Shown piece by piece: positions 18,078 to 26,869 of a DNA stretch of 64,000 bases. The DNA is taken from NCBI GenBank assembly GCA_002441545.1, contig DJWL01000186.1, forward strand, positions 1 through 64,000. The letters run 5' to 3'. Made by a program: the position numbers and the translations under genes. This DNA comes from Flavobacteriaceae bacterium UBA6231 (GTDB lineage Bacteria; Bacteroidota; Bacteroidia; Flavobacteriales; Flavobacteriaceae). The notes under the pieces were generated by a model. The model saw nothing but the letters and a program-made list of their open reading frames with translations, did not search any database and was not told the origin of the DNA. Each line of letters opens with the position of its first letter. Within the stretch, counting starts at the first letter, position 1.

Positions 18078-18516
18078 ATTCTTTAGGGCCTCTTTCTGAG
18101 CGCCTGTTTTTATATTCTTCAAACATTTTATGTTTAAAATCGTCTTCAACCTTTTGTAATAAAATAATTTTTTTGGCAGATATTATTTTTGACAAATCAT
18201 CAATAAAATTATCCTTTAAGGTTTTTCTTTTTGTATCAAAAGAGCGCATTTTTTTTAATAATAAAACGGCTTCTTCTTCTTTAAGTGTTTCAAAATCAAT
18301 ATTTTTCCTACCCTCAAAAGCTTGTTTTTTAAGATTAAAATTTTCTTCTTCAAAGGCATTATAAACAGGCCAAAATTGCTGTGCCTCTTTTTTTGATAAA
18401 TCCAGCTTTTCAGTTATAAAAGCTATTTTTAAAGATTTAATTTTATCTCTATTAGGTTGTGAAAAAGATAGTAGTGAAAAGCTTATAATAAAGACAATGC
18501 TTGTTATTGTTTTCAT
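18076..18516 (-). CDS. Periplasmic helical protein, third gene of a sigma-factor operon
   Basis: A 146-residue protein with a signal peptide (cleaved near SFSQ, residue 19) and an otherwise charged, all-helical body (KLDLSKKEAQQFWPVYNAFEEEN). It resembles the Spy/CpxP-like proteins often annotated in Flavobacteriaceae as sensor of ECF-type sigma factor. It follows the membrane protein gene by 1 bp and completes a three-gene operon with the sigma factor. A periplasmic sensing or chaperone role is inferred from position and architecture only. Confidence 0.82.
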   Translation of the reverse strand: MKTITSIVFIISFSLLSFSQPNRDKIKSLKIAFITEKLDLSKKEAQQFWPVYNAFEEENFNLKKQAFEGRKNIDFETLKEEEAVLLLKKMRSFDTKRKTLKDNFIDDLSKIISAKKIILLQKVEDDFKHKMFEEYKNRRSERGPKE

Positions 18517-18517
18517 T

Positions 18518-19024
18518 TTAATTGTTGTTTGTAATTATTTCTTCGATTTCTAAATTATCTAAAACATAATTCTCTAATGTTTCAGGATTTAAATTGTTGT
18601 TTGTAAAGTTGATTTTTGATAAATCTTCATTTGTAAAAAGTGAAGCCATTTCGTTTGGTTCCAATTCTTCTGTTAAGATGTAATTTTCAATAGATGCAGT
18701 TTCAATAGTATTAATGTTTACTGAATTATTTTTATTAAATAAAACACTAAACATAATTACTATACTTGCAGCTATTGGTATGGTATAAGCAATTTTTTTC
18801 CAAGTGTAAAGATTTATAACTTTTACCTTTTTTTGATTTTTTATTGCATTAAGAATTTTATCATCTACTGTTTCAAAATAGTTTTCTGGAACTTTAAAAC
18901 TAGAATTGGCAGATGCCTCCTTAAGTTTTAATTCACTTAAAAGAGTATCTTCAAAGTTTTCAAAGTAATTTTCAGGTACTTTAAAACCAGTTTTGGTAAT
19001 ATTGTTTAAACTATTTTTATTCAT
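18518..19024 (-). CDS. Single-pass membrane protein with duplicated KVPENYFE motif, probable anti-sigma partner
   Basis: A 168-residue protein. The cytoplasmic N-terminus carries two copies of one unit: GFKVPENYFENFEDTLLSEL at residues 13-32 and SFKVPENYFETVDDKILNAI at about 42-61. One transmembrane helix follows (about 80-96, AYTIPIAASIVIMFSVLF), then an acidic extracytoplasmic tail. This is the layout of an anti-sigma factor without a recognisable zinc-binding anti-sigma domain. It lies 33 bp downstream of the sigma factor and 1 bp before the periplasmic protein gene. The motif duplication suggests two binding sites for a partner; sigma binding is an inference. Confidence 0.8.
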   Translation of the reverse strand: MNKNSLNNITKTGFKVPENYFENFEDTLLSELKLKEASANSSFKVPENYFETVDDKILNAIKNQKKVKVINLYTWKKIAYTIPIAASIVIMFSVLFNKNNSVNINTIETASIENYILTEELEPNEMASLFTNEDLSKINFTNNNLNPETLENYVLDNLEIEEIITNNN

Positions 19025-19057
19025 TACTTATTTATGACTATTTTTTCTTCTAAAGGT

Positions 19058-19600
19058 TTAATTTTTAATTAAATACTCTTCAACTTTTTTTACTGCAATA
19101 TGGTATGAAGCTTTAAGCGCTCCTTCGCTTGTTTCTAATATGTCTGCCATATCTTTAAACTTTATTTCTTCAAAATACTTCATATTGAATACTAATTGTT
19201 GTTTATGTGGCAGTGTTGCAATAGCTTGTTGTAGTTTTAATTGAATGGCATCGCCTTCAAAATAAACATCGGTAGTTAAATTGTTTAATGCCAAGTTCTG
19301 AGATTCTTCATTAGTGATTTGTAAGCGTTTGGCATTATTATTTAGAAATGTAATGGCTTCATTGGTGGCAATTCTATACATCCAAGAAAACAATTTACTA
19401 TCACCTTTAAAGTTATTAATATTTTTATAAACCTTAATAAATGTGTTTTGTAAAACATCATCAGAATCATCATGTGATTTTACAATATTACGAATGTGCC
19501 AATATAAACGTTCTTTATATTGAGATACTAACTCCTTAAAGGCGGAATCAACATTTGCTTTTGATTTTAGTTGTTCTACTAGCTCAGATTCAAGGATCAC
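19058..19600 (-). CDS. ECF-type RNA polymerase sigma factor
   Basis: A 180-residue sigma-70 family protein. Region 2 reads DDSDDVLQNTFIKVYKNINN and FKGDSKLFSWMYRIATNEA (residues about 43-85). Region 4 reads ATLPHKQQLVFNMKYFEEIK then a helix-turn-helix (MADILETSEGALKASYH, about 150-166). It is the first gene of the three-gene sigma / KVPENYFE protein / periplasmic protein operon. Regulon and inducing signal are unknown; envelope stress is plausible. Confidence 0.93.
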   Translation of the reverse strand: MILESELVEQLKSKANVDSAFKELVSQYKERLYWHIRNIVKSHDDSDDVLQNTFIKVYKNINNFKGDSKLFSWMYRIATNEAITFLNNNAKRLQITNEESQNLALNNLTTDVYFEGDAIQLKLQQAIATLPHKQQLVFNMKYFEEIKFKDMADILETSEGALKASYHIAVKKVEEYLIKN

Positions 19601-19857
19601 AAGTTAATTTTTGTTGTTTAGACATATGAATATACTAAAAGTTTAATTTGATTCTTAGTTTTTGATATTACACAAGAAAATTTGTGTAAAATACAAACAC
19701 TTAATAATCATTGCATTATAATAAAAAATATCGATGAAATGCAATATAACACGATAAAATGCATTTTTTTCTTGTAAGATAAATTTATTTGTATTACTTT
19801 TACTGTATAGAAAATCTACTTATGTTGTTAGGTTGCCCCAAGTCTAGCAATGAACAA
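19601..19857. other. AT-rich intergenic region upstream of the sigma operon
   Basis: The gap to the next gene is 311 bp (19601-19911). Its right end is the terminator at 19858-19891. The remainder must hold the promoter of the sigma operon, but I find no exact TAnnTTTG box; TGTGTAAAATACAAACAC near 19685 is a weak dyad. A frame of about 70 codons across the right end runs through the terminator and is not a gene. Confidence 0.4.
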
Positions 19858-19891
19858 AAAAAGGATAGAAGCCCAAATCTCTATCCTTTTT
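19858..19891 (-). terminator. Terminator after the ABC exporter gene
   Basis: An 11-bp stem AAAAAGGATAG/CTATCCTTTTT with a 12-nt loop, T-rich on the minus-strand exit side, 20 bp beyond the exporter stop codon. Confidence 0.8.
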
Positions 19892-19911
19892 GTTTTTATA
19901 AACGTTTCTGT

Positions 19912-21747
19912 TTATTCAAAACTTTGCATATCTACAAGTTTTTTATAAATACCCTTTTTGGCAATAAGTTCTGTATGTTTTCCTTGTTCAACTATTTCTC
20001 CTTTATTTAGCACTACAATTTCATCTGCATTTTGAATGGTTGAAAGTCTGTGTGCTATTACAATAGAAGTTCTGTTTTTCATCATATTTTCTAATGCTAC
20101 TTGTACTAAACGTTCGCTTTCTGTATCAAGGGCAGATGTTGCTTCGTCTAAAACCATAATAGGTGGACTTTTTAATACAGCTCTAGCAATACTTAAGCGT
20201 TGTTTTTGTCCACCAGAAAGTTTGTTTCCTGAGTCTCCTATATTTGTATTTATGCCTTCAGGTAAATCTTTAACAAATTCCCAAGCATTAGCAACTTTTA
20301 ATGCTTCGATAACTTCTTCGTCTGTAGCATTATCTTTTCCTAATTTCAAATTGTTTTTAATGCTATCATTAAATAGAATAGCATCTTGTGTTACAATACC
20401 TAACTGGCTTCTTAAAGAGCTTGTAGTTAAATTGCGAATATCAATATTATCAATTAAAATGCTTCCTTTATTAACATCATAAAAACGAGTAATTAAATTG
20501 GCAATTGTAGATTTTCCACTTCCTGACTGACCAACCAAAGCAATTGTTTTTCCTTTTGGTATTGTTAACGAAAAGTTTTTTAAAACGTATTCGTTTTCAT
20601 ATTTAAATGAAATATTATTAAAAACTATTTCAGTGTCAAAGCCAGTTTTTACAATGGCATTTTCTTTGTCTTTTAAAGGGTTTGGGGTATCTATTATTTC
20701 TTGAATACGCTCTGCAGCTGCATCTCCTTGCTTGATATTATAAAGCCCTCTTGAAATAGCTTTAGCAGGAGTTAGTATGTAATATGCTAAACCCATATAA
20801 ACTAAAAATGAACTTCCATTAAGGCCTCCAGAACTTCCTTCATTTAAAACGAGTTGTCCACCATACCATAATAGAACAGCAATAACACAAATACCTAAAA
20901 CTTCACTAGCTGGAGATGCTAGGTTTTGACGATTTAGTAATTTATTTGAAAAGTTGTAAAAACGATTTGAAGATTCTTGAAATCTAGTATCGAATTTTTC
21001 TTCGGCATTAAAACCTTTTATAATCCGTAACCCTGTTAAAGTTTCCTCAAGCGTAGATAAAATGACACCTTGTTCCTTTTGAACACGGTCTGATTTTCTT
21101 TTTAAACTTTTACCAATTCTAGAAATGATTAAACCTGTAATGGGAATAAAAATAAAAACAAATAGTGTAAGACTTGGACTTAAATAAAGCATAGCTATTA
21201 TCGTGAAAATAATAGTTAAAGGTTCTCTTATAATAAGCTCAAGAACAGGAAGCATTGAGTATTGTAGTGTTGAAACATCATTAGTTACACGTGCCATGAT
21301 ATCTCCCTTTTTTTGTTCGGAAAAATAGGAAAGAGGTAATTCAACCGTTTTTTTGTATACAGCATTTCTAAGATCTCTAACAACTCCATTTCTCAAAAAC
21401 ACCATAAAGTAATTTGCTAAATAGCCAAATAAATTTTTAAGTAAAAAGGCAACTACAATTAATCCAACAACAAAAATCAATGCTTTAGAATTGTCACCAC
21501 CAGTATATTCGTGCATTTGGTAAACAAGCTGATTTTCCAGATATTTCCCTAATTTAGATATACCTTGATAAACTGGTTTAATTATGATAGCATCTTTTTT
21601 TTGCTTAAAAATCACATCTAACATAGGCTTTATTGCAATCATAGATATTGTGCTGAATAAAGCAAACAATATATTAGAAATAATATGGCCTATAGCATAG
21701 CTTTTATACGGTTTTGCGTATTTTAAAATATTTAAAAATTGATTCAT
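19912..21747 (-). CDS. MsbA-like ABC exporter (fused permease and ATPase)
   Basis: A 611-residue half-transporter: a type I exporter membrane domain with about six helices (residues 15-310) followed by a nucleotide-binding domain with Walker A GQSGSGKSTIANL (near 390), signature LSGGQKQRLSIARA and Walker B MVLDEATSALD. It would work as a homodimer in the inner membrane. The length and N-terminus fit the MsbA/multidrug group, so lipid A-core flipping or drug export are both possible. It is preceded by a -7 box and an unusual hairpin at the predicted 5' end of the transcript. Confidence 0.9.
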   Translation of the reverse strand: MNQFLNILKYAKPYKSYAIGHIISNILFALFSTISMIAIKPMLDVIFKQKKDAIIIKPVYQGISKLGKYLENQLVYQMHEYTGGDNSKALIFVVGLIVVAFLLKNLFGYLANYFMVFLRNGVVRDLRNAVYKKTVELPLSYFSEQKKGDIMARVTNDVSTLQYSMLPVLELIIREPLTIIFTIIAMLYLSPSLTLFVFIFIPITGLIISRIGKSLKRKSDRVQKEQGVILSTLEETLTGLRIIKGFNAEEKFDTRFQESSNRFYNFSNKLLNRQNLASPASEVLGICVIAVLLWYGGQLVLNEGSSGGLNGSSFLVYMGLAYYILTPAKAISRGLYNIKQGDAAAERIQEIIDTPNPLKDKENAIVKTGFDTEIVFNNISFKYENEYVLKNFSLTIPKGKTIALVGQSGSGKSTIANLITRFYDVNKGSILIDNIDIRNLTTSSLRSQLGIVTQDAILFNDSIKNNLKLGKDNATDEEVIEALKVANAWEFVKDLPEGINTNIGDSGNKLSGGQKQRLSIARAVLKSPPIMVLDEATSALDTESERLVQVALENMMKNRTSIVIAHRLSTIQNADEIVVLNKGEIVEQGKHTELIAKKGIYKKLVDMQSFE

Positions 21748-21771
21748 TAAATAAGAATTGTCTGTTTATAA

Positions 21772-21806
21772 AACATGCCTTTATGATATTACCATAAAAG
21801 CATGTT
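21772..21806 (-). other. Strong hairpin at the predicted 5' end of the exporter mRNA
   Basis: Arms AACATGCCTTTATG (21772-21785) and CATAAAAGCATGTT (21793-21806) pair over 14 positions with one mismatch around a 7-nt loop. The -7 box at 21814-21821 places the transcription start right at its edge. It also lies 23 bp beyond the phosphohexomutase stop codon, but the T-tract on the exit side is weak (TTTTATAAAC), so a terminator role is only partly supported. Confidence 0.55.
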
Positions 21807-21813
21807 AATTTGG

Positions 21814-21821
21814 CAAAGATA
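21814..21821 (-). promoter_or_regulatory. -7 promoter box of the ABC exporter
   Basis: It reads TATCTTTG on the minus strand, giving a leader of about 60 nt that begins with the hairpin at 21772-21806. Confidence 0.55.
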
Positions 21822-21828
21822 TGGGTTA

Positions 21829-23559
21829 TTATATTAATTTCATGTCTTTTAGAATAGCTTCTGCCTTGGCATCAAGTAAAGCTTCGGTTGTTTTAAAATC
21901 TGCTACCGATTTTAATTTTGCATTCACACTTACATAAAACTTTATTTTTGGTTCGGTTCCGCTTGGTCTTAAAGCAACTTGACTACCATCTTCTGTATAA
22001 TAAATTAATACATTTGATTTTGGAATGTCAATAGAAGTTTCTTCTCCAGTAACCATGTTTTTAGTTATTGAAAGTTCATAATCTTCAATTTTTACAACTT
22101 TTGAACCATTAACTATTTTAAGAGGATTTTCACGCGCATCTATCATCATTTGCTTAATTTCTTGAGCACCTTCAATCCCTTTTTTAGTCAGTGACACCAA
22201 TTTTTCTTTATAAAAGCCATGTTCTATATAAAGTTTTATAAGGTCATTATAAAATGAGCTTCCGTTAGATTTTGCCAACGCTGCAATTTCACAAGCTAAA
22301 AGTGTTGAGGTTACTGCATCTTTATCGCGAACAAAGTCTCCAACCATAAAACCAAAACTTTCTTCACCACCACCAATAAAATTGAGGTTTGTAAAATCTT
22401 TAATTAATTTGGCAATCCACTTGAATCCTGTAAGTACGATTTTGCTTTCTACATTGTATGCTTTACCTAAAACACCCATCATAGGTGTTGAAACAATTGT
22501 AGAGGCTATGAATTCTTTTCCTTTTAGTTTATTTTCTGATTTCCATTTTTTAAGTAAGAAATCAGTCATCATTAACATGGTTTGATTTCCATTTAAAAGC
22601 TCTAACTTTCCATCTAAATTTCTAACGGCAACACCTAATCTGTCACAATCCGGGTCTGTTCCAATAACAATGTCTGCATTTACTTTATCAGCTAATTCCA
22701 AAGCCATTTTTAATGCAGCAGGTTCTTCAGGATTTGGAGAAGCTACTGTTGGAAAATCACCATTTGGAACTTCTTGTTCTTTAACGATATGTACATTATT
22801 ATATCCTGCACGTTTAAGTGTTTCAGGTACTAATGTAATTGATGTACCGTGCAAAGAAGTGAAAACAATAGTTAAATTATCCTTAGCTTCCTTAGGGATA
22901 TTAAAACTTCCATTTTTTACGGATGCATCAATAAATACATTGTCAACTTCTTGACCTATAAAGTGAATTAGTTTTTCATTGGCTTCAAACTTTATGTTAG
23001 CATAAGGAGTATCATTAATTTTGTTGACAATTTCCTCATCTTGTGGAGGTACCAGTTGTCCGCCATCTTGCCAATACACTTTATAACCGTTATATTCTGG
23101 TGGATTATGAGATGCTGTTAAAACAATCCCACAGTGACAATTTAAATGCTTAAGAGCAAATGATAATTCTGGAGTAGGACGTAAATCTTCAAACAAAAAA
23201 ACTTCTATTCCATTAGCAGAAAAAACGTTAGCAACAACTTTGGCTAATGTTTTACTGTTGTGTCTGCAATCATAGGCTATTGCTACTTTAGGAGTTTCAT
23301 TAGGGAAATAGCTAAGCATATATTCACTTAACCCTTGTGTGCTTCTTCCTAGTGTATATTTGTTAATTCTATTAGTACCAACACCCATAACACCTCGCAT
23401 ACCACCTGTACCAAATTCTAAATCTTTATAAAAACTTTCTTTTAAGCCTTCTGGATTTAAAGCAATAGATTCTTTTATTTGATTTTGTGTGTCTTCATCA
23501 AAAACTGGTGTTAGCCATGTGTTAACGCGTTTCAATAGTTCTGGATCAATATGTATCAT
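21829..23559 (-). CDS. Phosphohexomutase (phosphoglucomutase/phosphomannomutase)
   Basis: A 576-residue alpha-D-phosphohexomutase of the PgcA-like long form, interconverting hexose 1- and 6-phosphates. The phosphoserine loop TASHNPPEYNGYK lies near residues 143-155, the metal-binding loop GTDPDCDRLGV near 298, the sugar loop GGEESFGF near 395 and the phosphate-binding loop RPSGTEPKIKFY near 538. All four active-site loops are intact. It probably feeds sugar nucleotides for cell-surface glycans, in line with the adjacent glycosyltransferase gene on the same strand 80 bp upstream. Confidence 0.94.
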   Translation of the reverse strand: MIHIDPELLKRVNTWLTPVFDEDTQNQIKESIALNPEGLKESFYKDLEFGTGGMRGVMGVGTNRINKYTLGRSTQGLSEYMLSYFPNETPKVAIAYDCRHNSKTLAKVVANVFSANGIEVFLFEDLRPTPELSFALKHLNCHCGIVLTASHNPPEYNGYKVYWQDGGQLVPPQDEEIVNKINDTPYANIKFEANEKLIHFIGQEVDNVFIDASVKNGSFNIPKEAKDNLTIVFTSLHGTSITLVPETLKRAGYNNVHIVKEQEVPNGDFPTVASPNPEEPAALKMALELADKVNADIVIGTDPDCDRLGVAVRNLDGKLELLNGNQTMLMMTDFLLKKWKSENKLKGKEFIASTIVSTPMMGVLGKAYNVESKIVLTGFKWIAKLIKDFTNLNFIGGGEESFGFMVGDFVRDKDAVTSTLLACEIAALAKSNGSSFYNDLIKLYIEHGFYKEKLVSLTKKGIEGAQEIKQMMIDARENPLKIVNGSKVVKIEDYELSITKNMVTGEETSIDIPKSNVLIYYTEDGSQVALRPSGTEPKIKFYVSVNAKLKSVADFKTTEALLDAKAEAILKDMKLI

Positions 23560-23639
23560 AATGGATTAAAATATTTTAAATATAAAAATAAACAAATTGA
23601 AGGAATAATTCATTCTGTCAATAGTAGTAAACTTAACAA

Positions 23640-24587
23640 TTAAAAATTTAATTCTTCTTTAATTGAGTAACGTTTTCTTTCTGGTTTGCTTCGTAAAATG
23701 ATTTCTCCTAAAAAACCTGCTACAAAAAACTGAGTACCGATAATCATAGTAGAAAGAGCAATGAAAAATTGAGGACGCTCTGTTATTAAACGGCCTGAAG
23801 TATTTAAAAATAGCTTGTCAATACCTAAATATAAAGCAAAACCAAAACCAATAATAAACATTATAACACCCAAAGAGCCAAATAAATGCATAGGTCTTTT
23901 TCCGAATCTGGATAAAAACCATATAGTTATTAAGTCTAGAAAACCATTAATAAAACGATCCATACCAAATTTAGTTTCTCCATATTTTCTAGCTTGATGA
24001 AGAACTACCTTTTCACTTATTTTAGCAAAACCTGCATTTTTTGATAATACCGGAATGTAACGATGCATTTCACCATTAACATCAATATTTTTCACAACTT
24101 CTAACTTGTAAGCTTTTAAGCCACAATTAAAGTCATGAAGTTTTACGCCTGAAGTTTTTCTTGCTGCCCAATTGAATAATTTTGATGGTAAGTTTTTTGA
24201 AAGAATAGAATCATAGCGTTTCTTTTTCCAGCCAGAAACTAAATCATAACCTTGATTTATAACCATGTTATATAGTTCAGGGATTTCATCAGGATTATCT
24301 TGTAAATCGGCATCCATAGTGATAACTACATCACCTTGGGCTTTTTCGAAACCAGCATGAAGGGCTTGAGATTTGCCAAAGTTTTTTAAAAATTTGATGC
24401 CTTTAACATGCTTACTTTTAGCAGACAACTGTTCTATGGTTTCCCAAGAGTTATCTGTGCTACCATCATCAATAAAAATAACTTCATACGAAAAATGATT
24501 GGATTGCATAACTTTTGCAATCCAATCATATAGTTCTTTTAAAGATTCTTGTTCGTTAAGTAGTGGTATGACTACTGATATATTCAT
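23640..24587 (-). CDS. Family 2 glycosyltransferase, membrane-anchored (DPM1/GtrB-like)
   Basis: A 315-residue GT-A enzyme. NDP-sugar binding motifs VVIPLLNEQESL (residues 5-16), IFIDDGSTDNSW (38-49) and TMDADLQDNPDEIPEL (metal DxD, near 91-106) are followed by about two C-terminal transmembrane helices (230-255 and 275-300). This is the architecture of polyprenyl-phosphate mannosyl/glucosyl transferases (DPM1, GtrB, ArnC). It probably transfers a hexose to undecaprenyl phosphate; donor and acceptor are not readable. It lies 3 bp after the DUF4199 gene in one transcription unit. Confidence 0.92.
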   Translation of the reverse strand: MNISVVIPLLNEQESLKELYDWIAKVMQSNHFSYEVIFIDDGSTDNSWETIEQLSAKSKHVKGIKFLKNFGKSQALHAGFEKAQGDVVITMDADLQDNPDEIPELYNMVINQGYDLVSGWKKKRYDSILSKNLPSKLFNWAARKTSGVKLHDFNCGLKAYKLEVVKNIDVNGEMHRYIPVLSKNAGFAKISEKVVLHQARKYGETKFGMDRFINGFLDLITIWFLSRFGKRPMHLFGSLGVIMFIIGFGFALYLGIDKLFLNTSGRLITERPQFFIALSTMIIGTQFFVAGFLGEIILRSKPERKRYSIKEELNF

Positions 24588-24590
24588 GTA

Positions 24591-25106
24591 TTACTCTTCT
24601 TTTTTCATTATTAACCCAGCAATAAGAGAATAAATCAAGCCAAAGATAGCACTCATAGCAATCCAAATGGTTGTGCCTACTAATGGATTTGAGAATATTT
24701 CCCTCATCGGGGCAGTTTTTTCAATCATTTCTTCTGTCATTTTACCGCTTTCAAGCATTCTATCTAATTCAGATTGAACAGCTTCTTGCATAAATCCAGG
24801 GTCAATAACATAATTAAACAATAAATTGTAAACTGCATAAACTAATGCACTAATTATTGCTACAGCAATACCAACTTTTAAAGCATCACCCAACGATAAA
24901 ATATTTCCTTGTTGTTTTTTATAATTACTTATAGCATAAAAAACCATTACTGGAAAAGCAATGTAGTATAAATACATTGGCCATTGAATTCCTTTTAGTT
25001 GCATTCCTGTAATATACATAATCACTGCAATTACAATTAGAATCAATCCTAAAATAATTCCATAATTCCTAGCAAATTTACCTGGTGAAAGTTTTTGAGA
25101 TTCCAT
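24591..25106 (-). CDS. DUF4199-like four-helix membrane protein
   Basis: A 171-residue integral membrane protein with four hydrophobic segments (about 15-33, 39-57, 75-96 and 147-167) and a charged extramembrane loop with QSELDRMLESGKMTEEM near residues 110-130, which is typical of DUF4199 proteins in Bacteroidota. Function unknown. It forms an operon with the downstream GT2 glycosyltransferase (3-bp spacing), hinting at a part in membrane glycolipid metabolism, but this is context only. Confidence 0.82.
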   Translation of the reverse strand: MESQKLSPGKFARNYGIILGLILIVIAVIMYITGMQLKGIQWPMYLYYIAFPVMVFYAISNYKKQQGNILSLGDALKVGIAVAIISALVYAVYNLLFNYVIDPGFMQEAVQSELDRMLESGKMTEEMIEKTAPMREIFSNPLVGTTIWIAMSAIFGLIYSLIAGLIMKKEE

Positions 25107-25145
25107 TTTTTTTTGGTTTAAAAATTTAGTTGTTTAGTTAGTAAA

Positions 25146-25153
25146 CAAAGATA
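25146..25153 (-). promoter_or_regulatory. -7 promoter box of the DUF4199-GT2 operon
   Basis: TATCTTTG on the minus strand, 40 bp upstream of the DUF4199 start; no obvious -33 element. Confidence 0.5.
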
Positions 25154-25198
25154 ATAAAACGTTACGTAAAGGAGTAAAATAAAAAATATTAAAAAATA

Positions 25199-25228
25199 TT
25201 GTTCATTTAAAAAAATAGCTTAAATTTG
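25199..25228 (+). promoter_or_regulatory. Promoter of rpmE2
   Basis: TTG at 25199-25201 and TAAATTTG at 25221-25228 are separated by 19 bp, the spacing of the Bacteroidota housekeeping promoter. The ATG follows 37 bp after the -7 box. Confidence 0.75.
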
Positions 25229-25265
25229 CACTTCCAAAATTGAAAAGAATATAAAGCGTAAAGCG

Positions 25266-25517
25266 ATGAAAAAAGGTATACATCCAGAAAATTATAGAAT
25301 AGTAGCATTTAAAGACATGTCTAATGATGATGTTTTCTTAACTAAATCTACTGCAAATACTAATGAAACTATAGAGGTTGATGGTGTTCAATATCCAGTT
25401 GTAAAAATGGAAATTTCAAGAACTTCTCACCCATATTATACTGGTAAATCTAAATTAGTAGACACAGCTGGACGTATTGATAAGTTTAAAAACAAATATG
25501 CTAAGTTTAATAAATAA
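25266..25517 (+). CDS. rpmE2: Type B 50S ribosomal protein L31
   Basis: An 83-residue L31 of the zinc-independent type B form: it begins MKKGIHPENYRIVAFKDMS, has the SRTSHPYYTGKSKLVDTAGR core, and contains no cysteine, so the zinc ribbon of type A L31 is missing. It is a component of the large subunit at the inter-subunit bridge. In bacteria with two paralogues the type B form replaces the zinc form under zinc limitation; here it may be the only copy. It has its own strong promoter and terminator. Confidence 0.98.
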   Translation: MKKGIHPENYRIVAFKDMSNDDVFLTKSTANTNETIEVDGVQYPVVKMEISRTSHPYYTGKSKLVDTAGRIDKFKNKYAKFNK

Positions 25518-25538
25518 ACTTAGTTTCAAATAATATTT

Positions 25539-25571
25539 AAAGCCTTTCTAACATTGAAAGGCTTTTTTATT
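25539..25571 (+). terminator. Terminator after rpmE2
   Basis: A 10-bp stem AAAGCCTTTC/GAAAGGCTTT with a 7-nt loop followed by a T-run, 22 bp past the stop codon. Confidence 0.88.
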
Positions 25572-25654
25572 TTCTACAATTACCCTACATTTGAATATAT
25601 AAATATTGGTTTGAACTTATTTATAAAACTTCAAGCTTCTAACTCAAATTTAAC

Positions 25655-26830
25655 ATGAACTATATTCTTTTTGATGGCCCTTTTCGTGACAATTTATTGC
25701 CATTTACATATACAAGACCAGTTGCAGATATAAGAGTTGGTATTTTATCCATTCGCGAAAAGTGGGAAGCTTACTTAGATTCAACAACAACTACTATTAC
25801 AGAAGATTATTTGTCTGATAAATATCCAATGGTAGAAATGGAAGAGAATATCATGATTAATGCTTCATTTCTTCCAAATTTAGAATTATCAGAAATGATA
25901 AAAAGCCTGGAAAAAAATCAAGCTATTTTTAAAGACGAAGATATTATTGCGTTTTTTACTAACGAAGCCCAAGATGATATTGATTTTTCAACCTATGAAG
26001 CGTTAGAGTTTAATGATGATATAATTAAAATAGAAAATACTTGGGATATTTTCTCGAAAAATGGAGAAGCAATTCAAGAAGATTTTAACTTCTTAACCAA
26101 AGATAGAAAATCAAAACCAATTCCTTCTAGTAATAATGTCATGGCACCCGAAAACATTTTTATTGAAGAAGGTGTAGAAATTGAATTTGCGACTTTAAAT
26201 GCTTCAAAAGGCCCAATCTACATAGGTAAGAACACTTTGGTAATGGAAGGTTCTCTTTTGCGTGGACCTTTAGCTTTGTGTGAAGGCTCCATTGTAAAAC
26301 TAGGTGCTAGAATTTATGGGCCAACAACTGTAGGGCCTTATTGTAAAATTGGAGGAGAAGTAAACAATGCAGTTTTATTTGCATATTCAAATAAGGGACA
26401 TGATGGCTTTTTAGGAAACTCTGTTTTAGGTGAATGGTGTAATTTAGGTGCAGACACAAATACTTCAAATCTTAAAAATGATTATTCTGAAGTACGTTTA
26501 TGGAATTATAAAACTGAAAGCTTCACCAAAACAGGTTTACAGTTTTGTGGTTTAATGATGGGCGATCATAGTAAATGCGCTATAAATACTATGTTTAATA
26601 CAGGAACTGTTGTAGGTGTTAATGCTAATATTTTTGGCAGTGGATTTCCTAGAAATTTTATCCCAAGTTTTTCTTGGGGCGGTCATGGTGGATTTACAAC
26701 CTACTTACCCAAAAAGGCTTTTGAAGTTGCTAAACTTGTTATGGAAAGAAGAGACATTGAATTTACCGAACAAGATGCAGCGATTTTAGAACACGTTTTT
26801 GAAGAAACTAAAAAATTTAGAAGAGAATAA
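25655..26830 (+). CDS. GlmU-family sugar-nucleotide-like protein with left-handed beta-helix
   Basis: A 391-residue protein starting MNYILFDGPFRDNLLPFTYT, typical of the GlmU-like family of Bacteroidota. The N-terminal half is a degenerate nucleotidyltransferase-like domain with TRPVADIRVGI but without the canonical LAAGxGTRM loop. The C-terminal half is hexapeptide-rich (IYIGKNTLVMEGSLLRGP, GEWCNLGADTNTSNLKNDY, GDHSKCAINTMFNTGTVVG), forming a left-handed beta-helix as in acyltransferases. It may modify or bind a nucleotide sugar; activity is uncertain because of the atypical N-terminus. Confidence 0.82.
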   Translation: MNYILFDGPFRDNLLPFTYTRPVADIRVGILSIREKWEAYLDSTTTTITEDYLSDKYPMVEMEENIMINASFLPNLELSEMIKSLEKNQAIFKDEDIIAFFTNEAQDDIDFSTYEALEFNDDIIKIENTWDIFSKNGEAIQEDFNFLTKDRKSKPIPSSNNVMAPENIFIEEGVEIEFATLNASKGPIYIGKNTLVMEGSLLRGPLALCEGSIVKLGARIYGPTTVGPYCKIGGEVNNAVLFAYSNKGHDGFLGNSVLGEWCNLGADTNTSNLKNDYSEVRLWNYKTESFTKTGLQFCGLMMGDHSKCAINTMFNTGTVVGVNANIFGSGFPRNFIPSFSWGGHGGFTTYLPKKAFEVAKLVMERRDIEFTEQDAAILEHVFEETKKFRRE

Positions 26831-26869
26831 ATATCTTTTTTTAACTTTAATTTAATTTTTATTAAAGTT

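Noticed and set aside
19789..20010. Plus-strand frame of about 73 codons near the ABC exporter end
   Set aside because: It runs through the terminator hairpin and into the antisense of the exporter; its Phe/Tyr/Lys-rich translation looks non-coding.
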